A stretch of DNA of 64,000 bases from contig JAIUPD010000004.1 in assembly GCA_020161615.1 (NCBI GenBank), positions 248,001 through 312,000 on the forward strand. Reading direction: 5' to 3'. The position numbers were made by a program, and so were the translations under genes. This document shows, piece after piece, positions 36,923 through 45,756 of the stretch (its first letter is position 1; each line of letters opens with the position of its first letter). The stretch is from Pseudomonadota bacterium (GTDB taxonomy: Bacteria; Pseudomonadota; Alphaproteobacteria; Rhodobacterales; Rhodobacteraceae). The notes beneath the pieces were generated by a model. That model was given only the letters and a program-made list of their open reading frames with translations. It made no database searches and had not been told where the DNA came from.

Positions 36923-38448
36923 CTGGCGGCGCCCGCGCTGCCAAACGCGTTCCAGCCGCCGTCCACGCTCAGAAGCGTCCCGTTGATGTAGCTGGCGGCG
37001 GGCGAGGCGATGAAGGCGACGGCCTCGGCGATATCCTCGGGGCGGCCCAGATCGCCCATCGGGATGCGGGTGCGGATGGCGGCCGCGTCGATCCGCGCCG
37101 CCACCTCCAGCGCCGCGACGCCGGGCGTGCGGATATAGCCGGGCGCGACGGTGGCGACGCGCAGGCCCTTGGGACCCAGTTCTGCGGCCAGGCAGCGGGT
37201 CAGGATGTCGATCCCGGCCTTCGAGGCGCCATAGGCGTGGCGCGGCGCCATCGGCACCAGCCCGGCGATGGAGCCGATGTTGACGATCACCCCCTGGCCC
37301 GGCGCCATGCGCGGGATCGCCGCCTTGGCGCAGGCGAAGGCGCCGGTGAGATTGACCTCCAGCGTGCGGTCGAGGTCGGCGAAATCCTGCTCCAGCGCCG
37401 GTTTGAAACTGTCGGCGACGGCGGCGTTGTTGACCAGAATGTCCAGCGTGCCGATCCGGGCGAAGGCCGCGTCCACCGCCGCGTCATCGGTCACGTCGCA
37501 GGCGAGGGCGGTGGCCTGCGGACCCAGCGTGGCGGTGCGGGCGCTCAGCGCTTCGGCGTTGCGGTCCAGCAGGAACACCTGATCGCCCGCCGCCACGAAA
37601 TGCGCGGCAATCGCCGCGCCGATGCCGTCCGCCGCGCCGGTGATGACCACGCGGCGGGGGCCGGGGGCGGCCTCGGGGCGGGCGAGTTCGTCGGCGGGGA
37701 CTTCGGTGGCGGGGGGATGCGCCTCGCCGGGTTGGTTGAAGGACATCCAGCCGCCATCGACGCCCAGGATCGCCCCGGTCACATAGCGCGCCTTGTCCGA
37801 GGCGAGGAAGGCGATGGCCGCCGCCATCTCGTCGGCGCGGGCCAGCCGGCCCATCGGGATGCGGCGGCGGACGGCGGTTAGGTCGGCCTTGCCCGCGGCC
37901 TCAAGCGCCGCGACCATGGGCGTGCGGACATAGCCGGGCGCGATGGCGTTGATGCGGATGCCGCGCCCGGCCCATTCGCAGGCGAGCGAGCGGGTCATGG
38001 AAATGAGCGCCGCCTTCGACGCGGCATAGGCGTTGCGGGTCGGGTTCCCCAGGACGCCCGCCAGCGAGGCCGTGTTGACGATGGCGCCGCCCTCCGTCAT
38101 CCGCCGAGCCGCCTCGCGCGCCATCAGGAACGGGCCGTTCACATTGGTCCGAAGCGTCAGGCGGAAATGGGCAAGGTCGGTGTCCACCGTGGGCGCCATG
38201 GTCGGGCCGATGGCGGCGTTGTTGACCAGCACATCGACCTTTTCCCCCAGCGCGTCGAGCTGCCGCCAGAGAGACAGGATCTGCCCCTCGTCCGAAAGGT
38301 TGCATTCGAGGCCGAGGACTCCCAGCCCGGTCACACCGCTGCCGGGCAGATCGACGGCGATGAGCCGCGTCCCGGGCGTGGCGAGTTCGGCGATCAGGGC
38401 GCGGCCGATGCCGCCCGCGGCGCCGGTGATCAGGCAGGTGCGGGTCAT
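36919..38448 (-). CDS. tandem SDR-SDR fusion dehydrogenase
   Basis: This 509-residue protein contains two complete SDR domains. Domain 1 (about 1-238) has TGAAGGIG, Ser128, Tyr141 and Lys145 (YAASK). Domain 2 (about 265-502) has TGAADGIG, Ser393, Tyr406 and Lys410 (YGASK). A Pro/Ala-rich linker of about 25 residues joins them. Both end in the same GVDGGW or SVDGGW motif, so it arose by duplication. Both active sites look intact. It is last in the minus-strand alicyclic operon, four bases after the flavin reductase gene. Two linked alcohol/ketone oxidations of one substrate are plausible. Confidence 0.92.
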   Translation of the reverse strand: MTRTCLITGAAGGIGRALIAELATPGTRLIAVDLPGSGVTGLGVLGLECNLSDEGQILSLWRQLDALGEKVDVLVNNAAIGPTMAPTVDTDLAHFRLTLRTNVNGPFLMAREAARRMTEGGAIVNTASLAGVLGNPTRNAYAASKAALISMTRSLACEWAGRGIRINAIAPGYVRTPMVAALEAAGKADLTAVRRRIPMGRLARADEMAAAIAFLASDKARYVTGAILGVDGGWMSFNQPGEAHPPATEVPADELARPEAAPGPRRVVITGAADGIGAAIAAHFVAAGDQVFLLDRNAEALSARTATLGPQATALACDVTDDAAVDAAFARIGTLDILVNNAAVADSFKPALEQDFADLDRTLEVNLTGAFACAKAAIPRMAPGQGVIVNIGSIAGLVPMAPRHAYGASKAGIDILTRCLAAELGPKGLRVATVAPGYIRTPGVAALEVAARIDAAAIRTRIPMGDLGRPEDIAEAVAFIASPAASYINGTLLSVDGGWNAFGSAGAAS

Positions 38449-38452
38449 GCTC

Positions 38453-38956
38453 TCACTCCGTTCCGAGGCGGCGGAAGAATCCGTCGCGATAGAGCAGGCT
38501 CGCCCCCGGTGCGGTGCCGAGGTTGATGACCCGGCCGAGGAACACCCAATGGCTACCCTGCTCGAACGCCGCTTCGACGGCGCAGTCGAACCGGGCGACG
38601 GCGCGGTCCAGCACCGGCGCGCCGCTGGCGCCGGTGGACCAGAGCGCGGGTGCGAAAGCCTCGCGCTCTTCGCCCGGGTGCGAGGAAAAGCGCCGGGCGA
38701 TCTCGGCCTGTTCGTCGCTGAGGAAATTGACCGCGAAGCGGCCCACCTCGCGGATCCGCTCGGCCGCGGATTTGTCGCCGCGGATGCAGACCACCAGCGT
38801 CGGCGGCTCGGTGGTGGCGGAGCAGATGGCGGTGACGGTCAGCCCCTCGGGCACGCCGGCATGGGTCCAGGTGACGACCGCGACGGGCGAAACGACATGG
38901 CGCATCGCGTTCTTGTACTCATCGACCGAGACGACGGCGGGGGAGGGGGCCTTCAT
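38453..38956 (-). CDS. flavin reductase-domain protein (HpaC/RutF-like)
   Basis: The 167-residue protein has the FMN-binding split-barrel pattern: MRHVVSPVAVVTW, GLTVTAICSATTEPPTLVVCI, FAVNFLSDEQ, AVEAAFEQGSHWVFLGRV. It reduces FMN or FAD with NAD(P)H for a two-component monooxygenase. No matching oxygenase component is in the window, and the nearby Baeyer-Villiger-type enzyme carries its own FAD. Its partner therefore remains open. Confidence 0.88.
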   Translation of the reverse strand: MKAPSPAVVSVDEYKNAMRHVVSPVAVVTWTHAGVPEGLTVTAICSATTEPPTLVVCIRGDKSAAERIREVGRFAVNFLSDEQAEIARRFSSHPGEEREAFAPALWSTGASGAPVLDRAVARFDCAVEAAFEQGSHWVFLGRVINLGTAPGASLLYRDGFFRRLGTE

Positions 38957-38971
38957 GGGGATGTCCTGCGT

Positions 38972-39502
38972 TCAGGGCCGGGGCGCGATATGATAGACGG
39001 GATCGTCGGGGAAGGCGGCGCCGATGGGCTGGCGGGGGCCGAAGCGCTCGGCCTCGCTGCCCTCGGGCACCGGCTGATCCTCGGCCCAGTCGTAGACCAC
39101 GACCCGCGCCGCCACCCGCCATTCGTTGCCGCGCTTCTCGAACCGGTCGCAATAGCGGCCGATCAGCATGACCTGCCGCACCATGCCATCCGCGCCCGCG
39201 CCGCGCTGATGGGCGGTGAAATAGCTCTCGACCTCCGCGCCCTCGGGCCCGGTGAAGGTGATGAGAATGTTCGACACGACATGAATGTTGCGCGGCCCCG
39301 TTGCCCAGACGCGCTTGGCCCAGTCGATGAAGCCTTCGACCGGGCCGGAATAGGGGCCGTGCCGGTCGGTGGCATCGGGCCAGTAGGACGAGCGCAGCGC
39401 GGCCTCGTCGGCGCGGTCGATCCCCCGGCAATAGCGGTAGAGGCAATCGCGGATCGCCTCGCGGTCCATCAGTTCCTGCACCTGGGCGGCAAGGTCGGTC
39501 AT
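38972..39502 (-). CDS. NTF2/SnoaL-like protein
   Basis: The 176-residue cone-fold protein shows [25 protein letters not shown] and a conserved Tyr/Asp/His pocket, ending VYDWAEDQ. Similar proteins include ketosteroid isomerase-like enzymes, limonene-epoxide-hydrolase relatives and ring-hydroxylating dioxygenase beta subunits. No alpha subunit is present. Its start overlaps the upstream acyl-CoA ligase gene by ATGA. Role in the pathway unknown; isomerisation or hydration of a cyclic intermediate is a guess. Confidence 0.82.
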   Translation of the reverse strand: MTDLAAQVQELMDREAIRDCLYRYCRGIDRADEAALRSSYWPDATDRHGPYSGPVEGFIDWAKRVWATGPRNIHVVSNILITFTGPEGAEVESYFTAHQRGAGADGMVRQVMLIGRYCDRFEKRGNEWRVAARVVVYDWAEDQPVPEGSEAERFGPRQPIGAAFPDDPVYHIAPRP

Positions 39503-41589
39503 GGGGCCTCCAGTTCGATCAGCGCATCCAGCGCGATGACGCCCTGTCCCTTGGGCAGGACGCGCACGGGGTTGAGGTCGATGCCGACCACGCCGTCGCG
39601 ATGCGCGGCGGCAAAGCGCGACAGGTCCGAGAGGAGCTGCGCCAGCGCGTCGATATCAGCGGGCTCGGCCCCGCGCACGCCTTCGAGCAGCGCATAGCCG
39701 CGGATTTCGCGCAGCATGCGATGGGCTTCGGCCACGTCGAAGGGGGCGGCGCGGAAGGTCACGTCCTTCAGCACTTCGACGAAGATCCCGCCGAGGCCCG
39801 CCATCACCACCGGCCCCAGCACCGGGTCGCGGGTGACGCCGACGATCACTTCGACCCCGCCCGGGACCATCGGCGCGACCAGAACGCCCTCGATCCGCGC
39901 GCCGGGGGCCTTGGCCCGGGCGCGGGCGAGGATGTCGGCGGTCGCTTGCCGGACGGCGGCGGCGTCTTTCAGGTTGACCGCCACGCCGCCGATCTCGGTC
40001 TTGTGGGCGATGTCGGGCGAGCAGATCTTGACCACGACCGGATAGCCCAGCGCCTCGGCCGCCTGCACCGCGGCCTCGGCGTCAGGGGCGAGGTGTTCGG
40101 CGGGGAACTGAATCCCGGCCTGTCTCAGCAGCGCCTTGGCGCCAGCTTCGGACAGGGGCCCTGCGGGCAGCGGCAGGCGATCCATCGGCGCCGGGGTCGA
40201 GGCGGGGCGGGCGAAAGCCTTGCGGAACCGCGCCAGCGCCCCCAGCGCATGGGCGAGCGCCGAGCCGTCCTCGTAGACCAGGAAGCCATCGGCCTCGTAG
40301 CGGCGCTGGGCCTCGACCGGGGCGGACATGGTGAGCGCGCGGATGCTGCCCTCATGCCCCGCCAATGCCTCCATCAGCGCCTTGCGGAGGGGATCGGCAT
40401 AGGTCTTCGATCCCGGGCCGGTGCCGAGGATCGCGGTAAAGGCGTCATAGCCGCCGCGCTCCATCATGGTGCGGACACAGGCTTTCAACACGTTCAGGTC
40501 GCTGACCGCCTGCGCCGTGGCATCGACCGGGTTGCGGGGCGAGGCATAGGGCAGAAGCGCCAGCAACTCCTTCTGCGCGTCCTCCGGCATCGGCGCGACA
40601 TCGAGTCCGGCAGCCTCCAGATCGTCGGCCAACTGGATGCCGAAACCGCCCGACATAGTGAAGATGCCGACCCGGTCGCCCGCGGGAAACCGCCCCGAGG
40701 CCGCGGCATAGGCCACGTCGATCTGTTCGGCAGTGGTCGCGGCGCGGTGGACGCCGTATTGGCGCAGCACCGCGTCGAACACGCCATCCGAGCCCGCCAG
40801 GGCGGCGGTATGCGAGGCGGCGGCGGCGGCGCCCACGGCAGAGCGGCCGGTCTTCATGAAGACGATGGGCTTGTGCAACTGCCGTGCGGTTTCCAGCGCC
40901 TCGATGAACAGGTCGCGGTCGCGCACACCCTCGGCATAGGCCATGACGACGCGGGTGTCGGACTGGCGAACCATGTGGATCAGCGCCTCGGCCACGTCGA
41001 TATCGGCCTCGTTGCCGGTGGTGATCCACTGGCTGATGCCGAGGCCCCGGGCGCGGGCCAGATGGGCGACATGCGCGCCATAGGCCCCGGATTGCGAGAC
41101 GATGCCGACCGGGCCGGGCTGGATCATCTCGCGGTCCAGGATCACGCTGAACGTACCGTAATAGCCCAGCGCCGGGTTGAAGACGCCGAGGCAATTGGGG
41201 CCGAGCAGCCGCATTCCGGCTTCGCGCGCGGTGGCGGTGAGGCGGGCTTGCAGAGCCTCGCCCTCGTGCCCGGTTTCGGCGAATCCGGCCGAGAAGATCA
41301 CCGCCGACCGCACACCCCTGGCCGCACATTCCTCGACCGCCTGCAAGGTTGCGGCGGCGGGAAGGGCGAGGATCGCGGTATCCGGCACCTCGGGCAGAGC
41401 GGCGATCGAGGCATAGGCGGGCAGGCCCTGCACGGTCTCGCGCTTGGGGTTCACGGGCAGCACGCGGCCCTTGAACCCGGCCTCGCGCAGATAGCGTAGC
41501 GGCCGCCCGCCAATGCGCGAGGCATCGTCCGAGGCGCCGATCAGCGCCACGCTGGCGGGGGCGAAGAGGGCGTCGAAGGCGTCACGCAT
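39499..41589 (-). CDS. NDP-forming acyl-CoA synthetase, single-chain (acetate-CoA ligase family)
   Basis: The 696-residue fusion has a CoA-binding domain ([14 protein letters not shown]), ligase domains with a catalytic His (about 260, ASHTAALAG), and a C-terminal ATP-grasp domain ([31 protein letters not shown]). The alpha-beta order matches the single-polypeptide acyl-CoA synthetases. It interconverts an acyl-CoA and acid with ADP/ATP. It overlaps the SMP-30 gene by eight bases, so it may activate the hydroxyacid released by the lactonase. Confidence 0.92.
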   Translation of the reverse strand: MRDAFDALFAPASVALIGASDDASRIGGRPLRYLREAGFKGRVLPVNPKRETVQGLPAYASIAALPEVPDTAILALPAAATLQAVEECAARGVRSAVIFSAGFAETGHEGEALQARLTATAREAGMRLLGPNCLGVFNPALGYYGTFSVILDREMIQPGPVGIVSQSGAYGAHVAHLARARGLGISQWITTGNEADIDVAEALIHMVRQSDTRVVMAYAEGVRDRDLFIEALETARQLHKPIVFMKTGRSAVGAAAAASHTAALAGSDGVFDAVLRQYGVHRAATTAEQIDVAYAAASGRFPAGDRVGIFTMSGGFGIQLADDLEAAGLDVAPMPEDAQKELLALLPYASPRNPVDATAQAVSDLNVLKACVRTMMERGGYDAFTAILGTGPGSKTYADPLRKALMEALAGHEGSIRALTMSAPVEAQRRYEADGFLVYEDGSALAHALGALARFRKAFARPASTPAPMDRLPLPAGPLSEAGAKALLRQAGIQFPAEHLAPDAEAAVQAAEALGYPVVVKICSPDIAHKTEIGGVAVNLKDAAAVRQATADILARARAKAPGARIEGVLVAPMVPGGVEVIVGVTRDPVLGPVVMAGLGGIFVEVLKDVTFRAAPFDVAEAHRMLREIRGYALLEGVRGAEPADIDALAQLLSDLSRFAAAHRDGVVGIDLNPVRVLPKGQGVIALDALIELEAP

Positions 41590-42490
41590 CGGCGGGGCCT
41601 CCGGCGGTCAGGCGCATCCGGGGCTCGGCCAGACCCGTCACGCCCAGCCCGTCCACGGCAAAGAGGTAGCCGCCCTGCGGATGGCGGGAAATCGCGCGGC
41701 CCGAGCCGCTGTCCTTGATCGAAGTGACATAGAGCGTGGTCAGATCCGGCCCGCCGAAGGCCACGCAGCTGGGCATGTCCGTGGGGGCGGGCATCAGCCG
41801 CTCCAGCTTGCCCGAGGGGGCGAAGCGGGCGATCTTGCCGACATTGACCAGCGCCACCCAGACGTAACCCTCGGCATCGACCGTGGCGCCGTCGGGGCCC
41901 GAGTTGAATTGCTGGGTATCGGCGAATACCCGGGGGCGGGCCAGTTCGCCGTTCTCGTAATCATAGGCCCGCACGAAGCGGTCCAGGCTGTCCGAGAAAT
42001 ACATCGTCCGCCCGTCCGGGCTGAAACAGAGCGAGTTCGAGATGCGGATGCCATTGGCCAGAACCTCGGCCCGGCCGGTGCCGTCGACGCGGACGAGTTC
42101 GCCCACCGGTTCGGCGAAGACCCCCATGCCGCCGCAGACGAAGCGACCCTCGCGATCCACCTTGCCGTCGTTGAAGCGCATGCGCTCGTTCTTCGGCGGG
42201 ACGTGCAGGGGGGCGAGGGTGCCGGTGTCGGGATCGACCAGATGGATCCCGTCAAACAGGCCCGCGACCAGCCGCCCGTCCTCGCACAGGCCGATGGAGC
42301 CGATGATCGAGGGCATGGCGATCTGCCCCTCGGCCCCGGTGGCGGGTTCGTGGAAGCGGATCACGCGCGAGACGCCATCGACCCAGTAAAGCCTCTGGCG
42401 GCGGTCGTCCCAGAGCGGGCTTTCGCCCAGAAGGTCGGGCGTCGAACCGACGCGGGTGGCGACGATCCTGGGGTCGGTGGGTGAGGTCAT
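41582..42490 (-). CDS. SMP-30/gluconolactonase-family lactonase
   Basis: The 302-residue six-bladed propeller has metal ligands Glu23 (GESPLW), Asn152 (ISNSLCFSPDG) and Asp200 (GPDGATVD), plus RFNDGKVD. It hydrolyses lactones. Within an operon controlled alongside a Baeyer-Villiger-type monooxygenase it would open the lactone product, not a sugar lactone. It follows the binding-protein gene after a terminator-like hairpin that must be partly read through. Confidence 0.9.
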   Translation of the reverse strand: MTSPTDPRIVATRVGSTPDLLGESPLWDDRRQRLYWVDGVSRVIRFHEPATGAEGQIAMPSIIGSIGLCEDGRLVAGLFDGIHLVDPDTGTLAPLHVPPKNERMRFNDGKVDREGRFVCGGMGVFAEPVGELVRVDGTGRAEVLANGIRISNSLCFSPDGRTMYFSDSLDRFVRAYDYENGELARPRVFADTQQFNSGPDGATVDAEGYVWVALVNVGKIARFAPSGKLERLMPAPTDMPSCVAFGGPDLTTLYVTSIKDSGSGRAISRHPQGGYLFAVDGLGVTGLAEPRMRLTAGGPADA

Positions 42491-42510
42491 CTCGGCTGTC
42501 CGCGAAAGGC

Positions 42511-42543
42511 AAAAAAGGGCGGCCGGGGCAGAGCCCGGCCGCC
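42511..42543 (-). terminator. terminator/attenuator after the binding-protein gene
   Basis: On the minus strand a 10-bp stem GGCGGCCGGG/CCCGGCCGCC is followed one base later by six T residues. It lies between the binding-protein stop and the lactonase start. Partial termination here would give high binding-protein and lower enzyme expression. Confidence 0.85.
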
Positions 42544-42554
42544 AGCGGGGAGGA

Positions 42555-43775
42555 TTACTGCGTGAAGAGCGCGCAGCTGCTCTCTTCGCGGCTGCGCCAG
42601 GATTGCTCGGCCGGGATCAGGCCCAGCACGTTGTAATAATCCCAGGCGCCGGTCGATTCCTCGGGCGTCTTCACCTGCACCATGATCATCGGATGCATCA
42701 CCACGCCGTCCTCGCGGATCGGGACATCGTGCATCAGCGCGTCGTTCACCGGCGTCGCGCGCATCTGGTCCATGACCGCCACACCCTCGTCCGAACCCAG
42801 CGCGGCCAGCGCTGCGAGGTAGTGGTTGACCGCCGAATAGGTGACCAGCTGCGCTTCGTTGGGATAGCGCCCGTCGAAGGCGGCGTTGTAGCGCTCGGTC
42901 AGGGCGCGGCTGGCGTCGTCGTAGTTCCAGTAGGCGGCGGCCGAGAAGACGAGGCCCTGCGTCGCTTCCAGCCCGATGCCGTGCACGTTGTTGGTCAGGA
43001 TGCCCAGCGGCGCAAGGTGCTGACCGGCGGCGACGATGCCGAATTCCTCGGCCTGCTTGATGACGTTGGCGAGGTCGGCGCCCGCATTGGCGATGCCGAT
43101 GACCTGCGCGCCGCTGGCCTGCGCTTGCAAAAGCTGCGACGAGAAGTCGGTGGCGCCCAGCGGATGCAGGGTCGAGCCCAGCACCTCGCCGCCCGCGGCC
43201 TCGATGAAGCGGGTGGCATCGGCCTGCCAGGCATGGCCGAAGGTGTAGTCCACGGTGATGAAATACCAGCGCAGGTTACCCTGCTCGATCTGCGCATTCA
43301 CCGAGCCGCGGGCCAGGGTATAGGTGTCGTAGGCCCAGTTCGTCGTCATCGGCGAGCACTGGCTGTTGGTCGTCTCGGTCGTGGCGGTGCCGGCGATCAG
43401 ATAGGGGCGGTTGTGCTGGCGCATCACATCCTGCACGGCCAGCGCGATGGACGAGGCCGAGCAACCGACGATGGCGTCGACGCCCTCTTCCTCGACCCAG
43501 CGGCGGGCGGTGGCCACGCCGATATCGGGCTGGTTCTGGTCGTCGGCGATCACCAGTTCCACCGGTACGCCGTTGATGGCGCCGCCGTGGTCCTCGATGG
43601 CCAGCCGCGCCATGGCGACCGAACCCGCGCCGCAATTGTCGGCATAGGGGCCGGATTGGTCGTTCATCACGCCGATGCGGATCACGCCATCGGTGAAATC
43701 GGCCCAGGCGGGGGCGGCGGTCAGGGCGGTACAGGTCATCATCAGCGCCAGGGCGCCGGTCTTCGTCATGGTCAT
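42555..43775 (-). CDS. branched-chain-amino-acid-type (LivK-like) periplasmic binding protein
   Basis: The 406-residue protein has a Sec signal (TGALALMMTCTALTAAPAWA, cut near AWA-DF). It is followed by the type-I periplasmic fold: IRIGVMNDQSGPYADNCG, AIVGCSASSIALAV, WYFITVDYTFGHAW, HPLGATDFSSQL. GGAGG lies six bases before the first ATG. Such proteins often bind aromatic or alicyclic acids in catabolic clusters. No permease is next to it; the Liv-type permease/ATPase set is at 49192-52458, under a shared putative operator. Confidence 0.92.
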   Translation of the reverse strand: MTMTKTGALALMMTCTALTAAPAWADFTDGVIRIGVMNDQSGPYADNCGAGSVAMARLAIEDHGGAINGVPVELVIADDQNQPDIGVATARRWVEEEGVDAIVGCSASSIALAVQDVMRQHNRPYLIAGTATTETTNSQCSPMTTNWAYDTYTLARGSVNAQIEQGNLRWYFITVDYTFGHAWQADATRFIEAAGGEVLGSTLHPLGATDFSSQLLQAQASGAQVIGIANAGADLANVIKQAEEFGIVAAGQHLAPLGILTNNVHGIGLEATQGLVFSAAAYWNYDDASRALTERYNAAFDGRYPNEAQLVTYSAVNHYLAALAALGSDEGVAVMDQMRATPVNDALMHDVPIREDGVVMHPMIMVQVKTPEESTGAWDYYNVLGLIPAEQSWRSREESSCALFTQ

Positions 43776-43795
43776 GGTCTTCCTCCCTTGGGTTT

Positions 43796-43818
43796 GGCGG
43801 GGGCTCCTCTCCCCCGCC
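43796..43818 (-). other. hairpin in the leader of the binding-protein gene
   Basis: An 8-bp stem GGCGGGGG/CCCCCGCC with a 7-base loop between the SDR stop and the binding-protein start. There is no U-run, so processing or stabilisation of the binding-protein message is likelier than termination. Confidence 0.55.
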
Positions 43819-43826
43819 GGGTCAGT

Positions 43827-44585
43827 TCACGAAAAAGCGTAAGTGACGCCCCCATCGACAAACAGCATGTCGCCGGTGATGAAGGACGCTTCGTCCGAGG
43901 CCAGGAACACGGCCGCATTGGCCATGTCCGCGGGTTGCCCCAGGCGACCGATGGGCATGCGCTGGCGGCGGCGTTCCCAGCCCTCCTCGGTCACCACCAT
44001 ATTGGCGCCGTCGGTCTGGGTCGGGCCCGGGGCGATGGCCGTGACGCGGATGTTGTCCGGCCCGAATTCAGCCGCGCCCGAGCGGGTCGCGGCGGCCACC
44101 GCTGCCTTGATGGCCGAGTACATGATGCCGTGTTTCATCGCCAGAACGGCCGAGGGTGAGGCGATGTTGACTATGACACCGCCCCCTGCCGCGCGCATCT
44201 GCGGCACGGCCGCCTGATAGCCCCAGATCACGCCCTTGAAGCCCACGTCGATCATGCGCGCGATCATCGGCTCGGTCTGCTCTTCCAGGGACCCGTAGCG
44301 ATTGTACATCGCGTTGTTGACCAGCACCGTGATCGGCCCGAAGGCGTGGCGGAGCTGGGCTGCGGCGGTGAAGACCTCCTCGCGGTCGGCGACATTGGCC
44401 TTCAGCGCCAGCGCCTCGCCGCCTGTCGCGCGGATCGCCGCGGCGCATTCCTCGGCCACCTCCAGCTTCAGGTCCAGCACGCCGACCTTTGCCCCTTCGC
44501 GGGCATAGGCCTCGCTGATCGCGCGGCCGATCCCGCGTCCGCCGCCCGTCACCAGGGCGACCCGGTTGGCAAGTCTGCCTCCCAT
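43827..44585 (-). CDS. SDR-family dehydrogenase
   Basis: The 252-residue classical SDR has TGGGRGIG, catalytic Ser in NIASPS, Tyr and Lys in YSAIK, and the end FVDGGVTYAFS. NNAM replaces the usual NNAG. The start MGGRLANRVALVTG has an AAGGA site; longer extensions are non-homologous. It is first in the minus operon and divergent from iclR, so it probably carries out an early step such as oxidising a cyclic alcohol to the ketone used by the monooxygenase. Confidence 0.9.
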   Translation of the reverse strand: MGGRLANRVALVTGGGRGIGRAISEAYAREGAKVGVLDLKLEVAEECAAAIRATGGEALALKANVADREEVFTAAAQLRHAFGPITVLVNNAMYNRYGSLEEQTEPMIARMIDVGFKGVIWGYQAAVPQMRAAGGGVIVNIASPSAVLAMKHGIMYSAIKAAVAAATRSGAAEFGPDNIRVTAIAPGPTQTDGANMVVTEEGWERRRQRMPIGRLGQPADMANAAVFLASDEASFITGDMLFVDGGVTYAFS

Positions 44586-44767
44586 CGTCTTCGTCCTTTC
44601 CTCCCGGTCCCGCGACCCGCCGACAGGGTGCAGGCAACACGCGGCCGGGGCGCGCTGGCGCCCGTCCCGGTGGTCTTGTCTGCCGGATGCGGCTGGTCTT
44701 TGGGTATGAGGGAAAGATTGCACGGGCCTTCGCAGGCGGCTAGAAAATTCCGTCAGTGAAGTGGAGT

Positions 44768-44781
44768 TTCACACTTGTGAA
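44768..44781. promoter_or_regulatory. putative IclR operator 1 (TTCAC-N4-GTGAA)
   Basis: TTCACACTTGTGAA, an inverted repeat with 5-bp arms and a 4-base spacer (effectively 6-bp arms, TTCACA/TGTGAA), 31 bases before the iclR start. It lies in the 227-bp region divergent to the SDR operon. An extra GTGAA half-site occurs just upstream. The same 5-4-5 palindrome is found at 45601 and 55732. Confidence 0.75.
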
Positions 44782-44812
44782 TTCCGGCCGAACGGGATGG
44801 GAGGTCCTGCCG

Positions 44813-45592
44813 ATGTCCAACGCACAGGTCAAGTCCGCGATGCGGGCCTTCGAGATCCTCGAACATTTCCGCCTGACCCAGCAACCCCGCACCATGTCCG
44901 AACTGTCCGTCGATCTGGGCTATCCGCTGTCCTCGACCACGGTTCTGCTGAAGACGCTGGTGAACCTCGGCTACCTCAATTACGACCGCGGCAAGCGGGT
45001 CTATTTCCCGACGACCAAGGTCACCGGGCTGGGCGACTGGGTGCCGCGGGCGCTCTTCGGCTCGGGCCATGTCATCGACGCGATGAACGACGTGCATGCG
45101 ATGACCAGCGAGGGGATCTTCGTCGGCACCCGCAACGACGTCTACCTGCAATACCTGAAGACCAAGCAATCGCTGCACGCGCTGCGCTTCTTCATCGACG
45201 AGGGCACGGTGCGGCCGATCACCCGTTCGGCGGCGGGCTGGGTGCTGATGTCGACCATGACCGACGACAAGATCGAGAACATGGTCCGCCGCGCCAATAT
45301 CGCCACCCAGAACCCGGCCGAACGGATGCTGGTGCCCGAGATCTTCCAGCGCATCGCCGAGATTCGCGCTCGGGGCTATGGCTGGGCCGAGGATGTGCCC
45401 TTTGCCGGCGGGGCGACCATCGCCGTGCTGATGCCGGGCACGATCCTGGGCAGCCCGGTGACGCTGGCGCTGGGGGGCGTCACCGACCGGATCAAGAAGA
45501 ATTTCGACAAATATCTGGGCGCCTTGCGGCTTGCCGCGCGCTCGGTCCCTGCCGAACCGGATTTCGACACGCCCATCCATATCGAGCTTTGA
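44813..45592 (+). CDS. IclR-family transcriptional regulator
   Basis: The 259-residue regulator has an N-terminal winged helix (KSAMRAFEILEHF, LSSTTVLLKTLVNLGYL) and the IclR effector domain (HAMTSEGIFVGTRNDVYLQYL, RARGYGWAEDVPF). GGAGG seven bases before the ATG at 44813 decides the start over an earlier in-frame ATG, which would also place the operator inside the gene. It lies between the three transcription units carrying the shared palindrome and is their likely regulator, probably sensing a ketone, lactone or acid intermediate. Confidence 0.92.
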   Translation: MSNAQVKSAMRAFEILEHFRLTQQPRTMSELSVDLGYPLSSTTVLLKTLVNLGYLNYDRGKRVYFPTTKVTGLGDWVPRALFGSGHVIDAMNDVHAMTSEGIFVGTRNDVYLQYLKTKQSLHALRFFIDEGTVRPITRSAAGWVLMSTMTDDKIENMVRRANIATQNPAERMLVPEIFQRIAEIRARGYGWAEDVPFAGGATIAVLMPGTILGSPVTLALGGVTDRIKKNFDKYLGALRLAARSVPAEPDFDTPIHIEL

Positions 45593-45600
45593 GCCGGTTT

Positions 45601-45614
45601 TTCACGGATGTGAA
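45601..45614 (+). promoter_or_regulatory. putative IclR operator 2, upstream of the monooxygenase operon
   Basis: TTCACGGATGTGAA, same 5-4-5 palindrome, 142 bases before the monooxygenase start. A TGTAAT -10 candidate (45633-45638) lies 18 bases after it, so the operator would cover the -35 region. The rest of the 164-bp gap has a small GC hairpin (45681-45700). Confidence 0.72.
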
Positions 45615-45756
45615 TGTCAGCGACCGATATGCTGTAATCGTTGATCGCCGCGCCAAGACGGCGTTTCATTCCTCCTGATCGGGCGGCGAGGAGGCCGCCC
45701 CCGGCGCCGACCCCGCCCATCGGGGTGCCGCGCCGCTGTTCAAAGGGAGGATCGAC

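Noticed and set aside
38972..39502. Ring-hydroxylating dioxygenase beta subunit
   Set aside because: The NTF2-like fold is compatible, but there is no alpha subunit, ferredoxin or reductase in the window, so only the generic call is kept.
39601..41499. Long plus-strand open frame opposite the NDP-forming acyl-CoA synthetase
   Set aside because: The minus strand encodes a protein with clear family motifs. The opposite frame is a GC-driven mirror rich in Arg/Gly/His/Asp with no recognisable domain.
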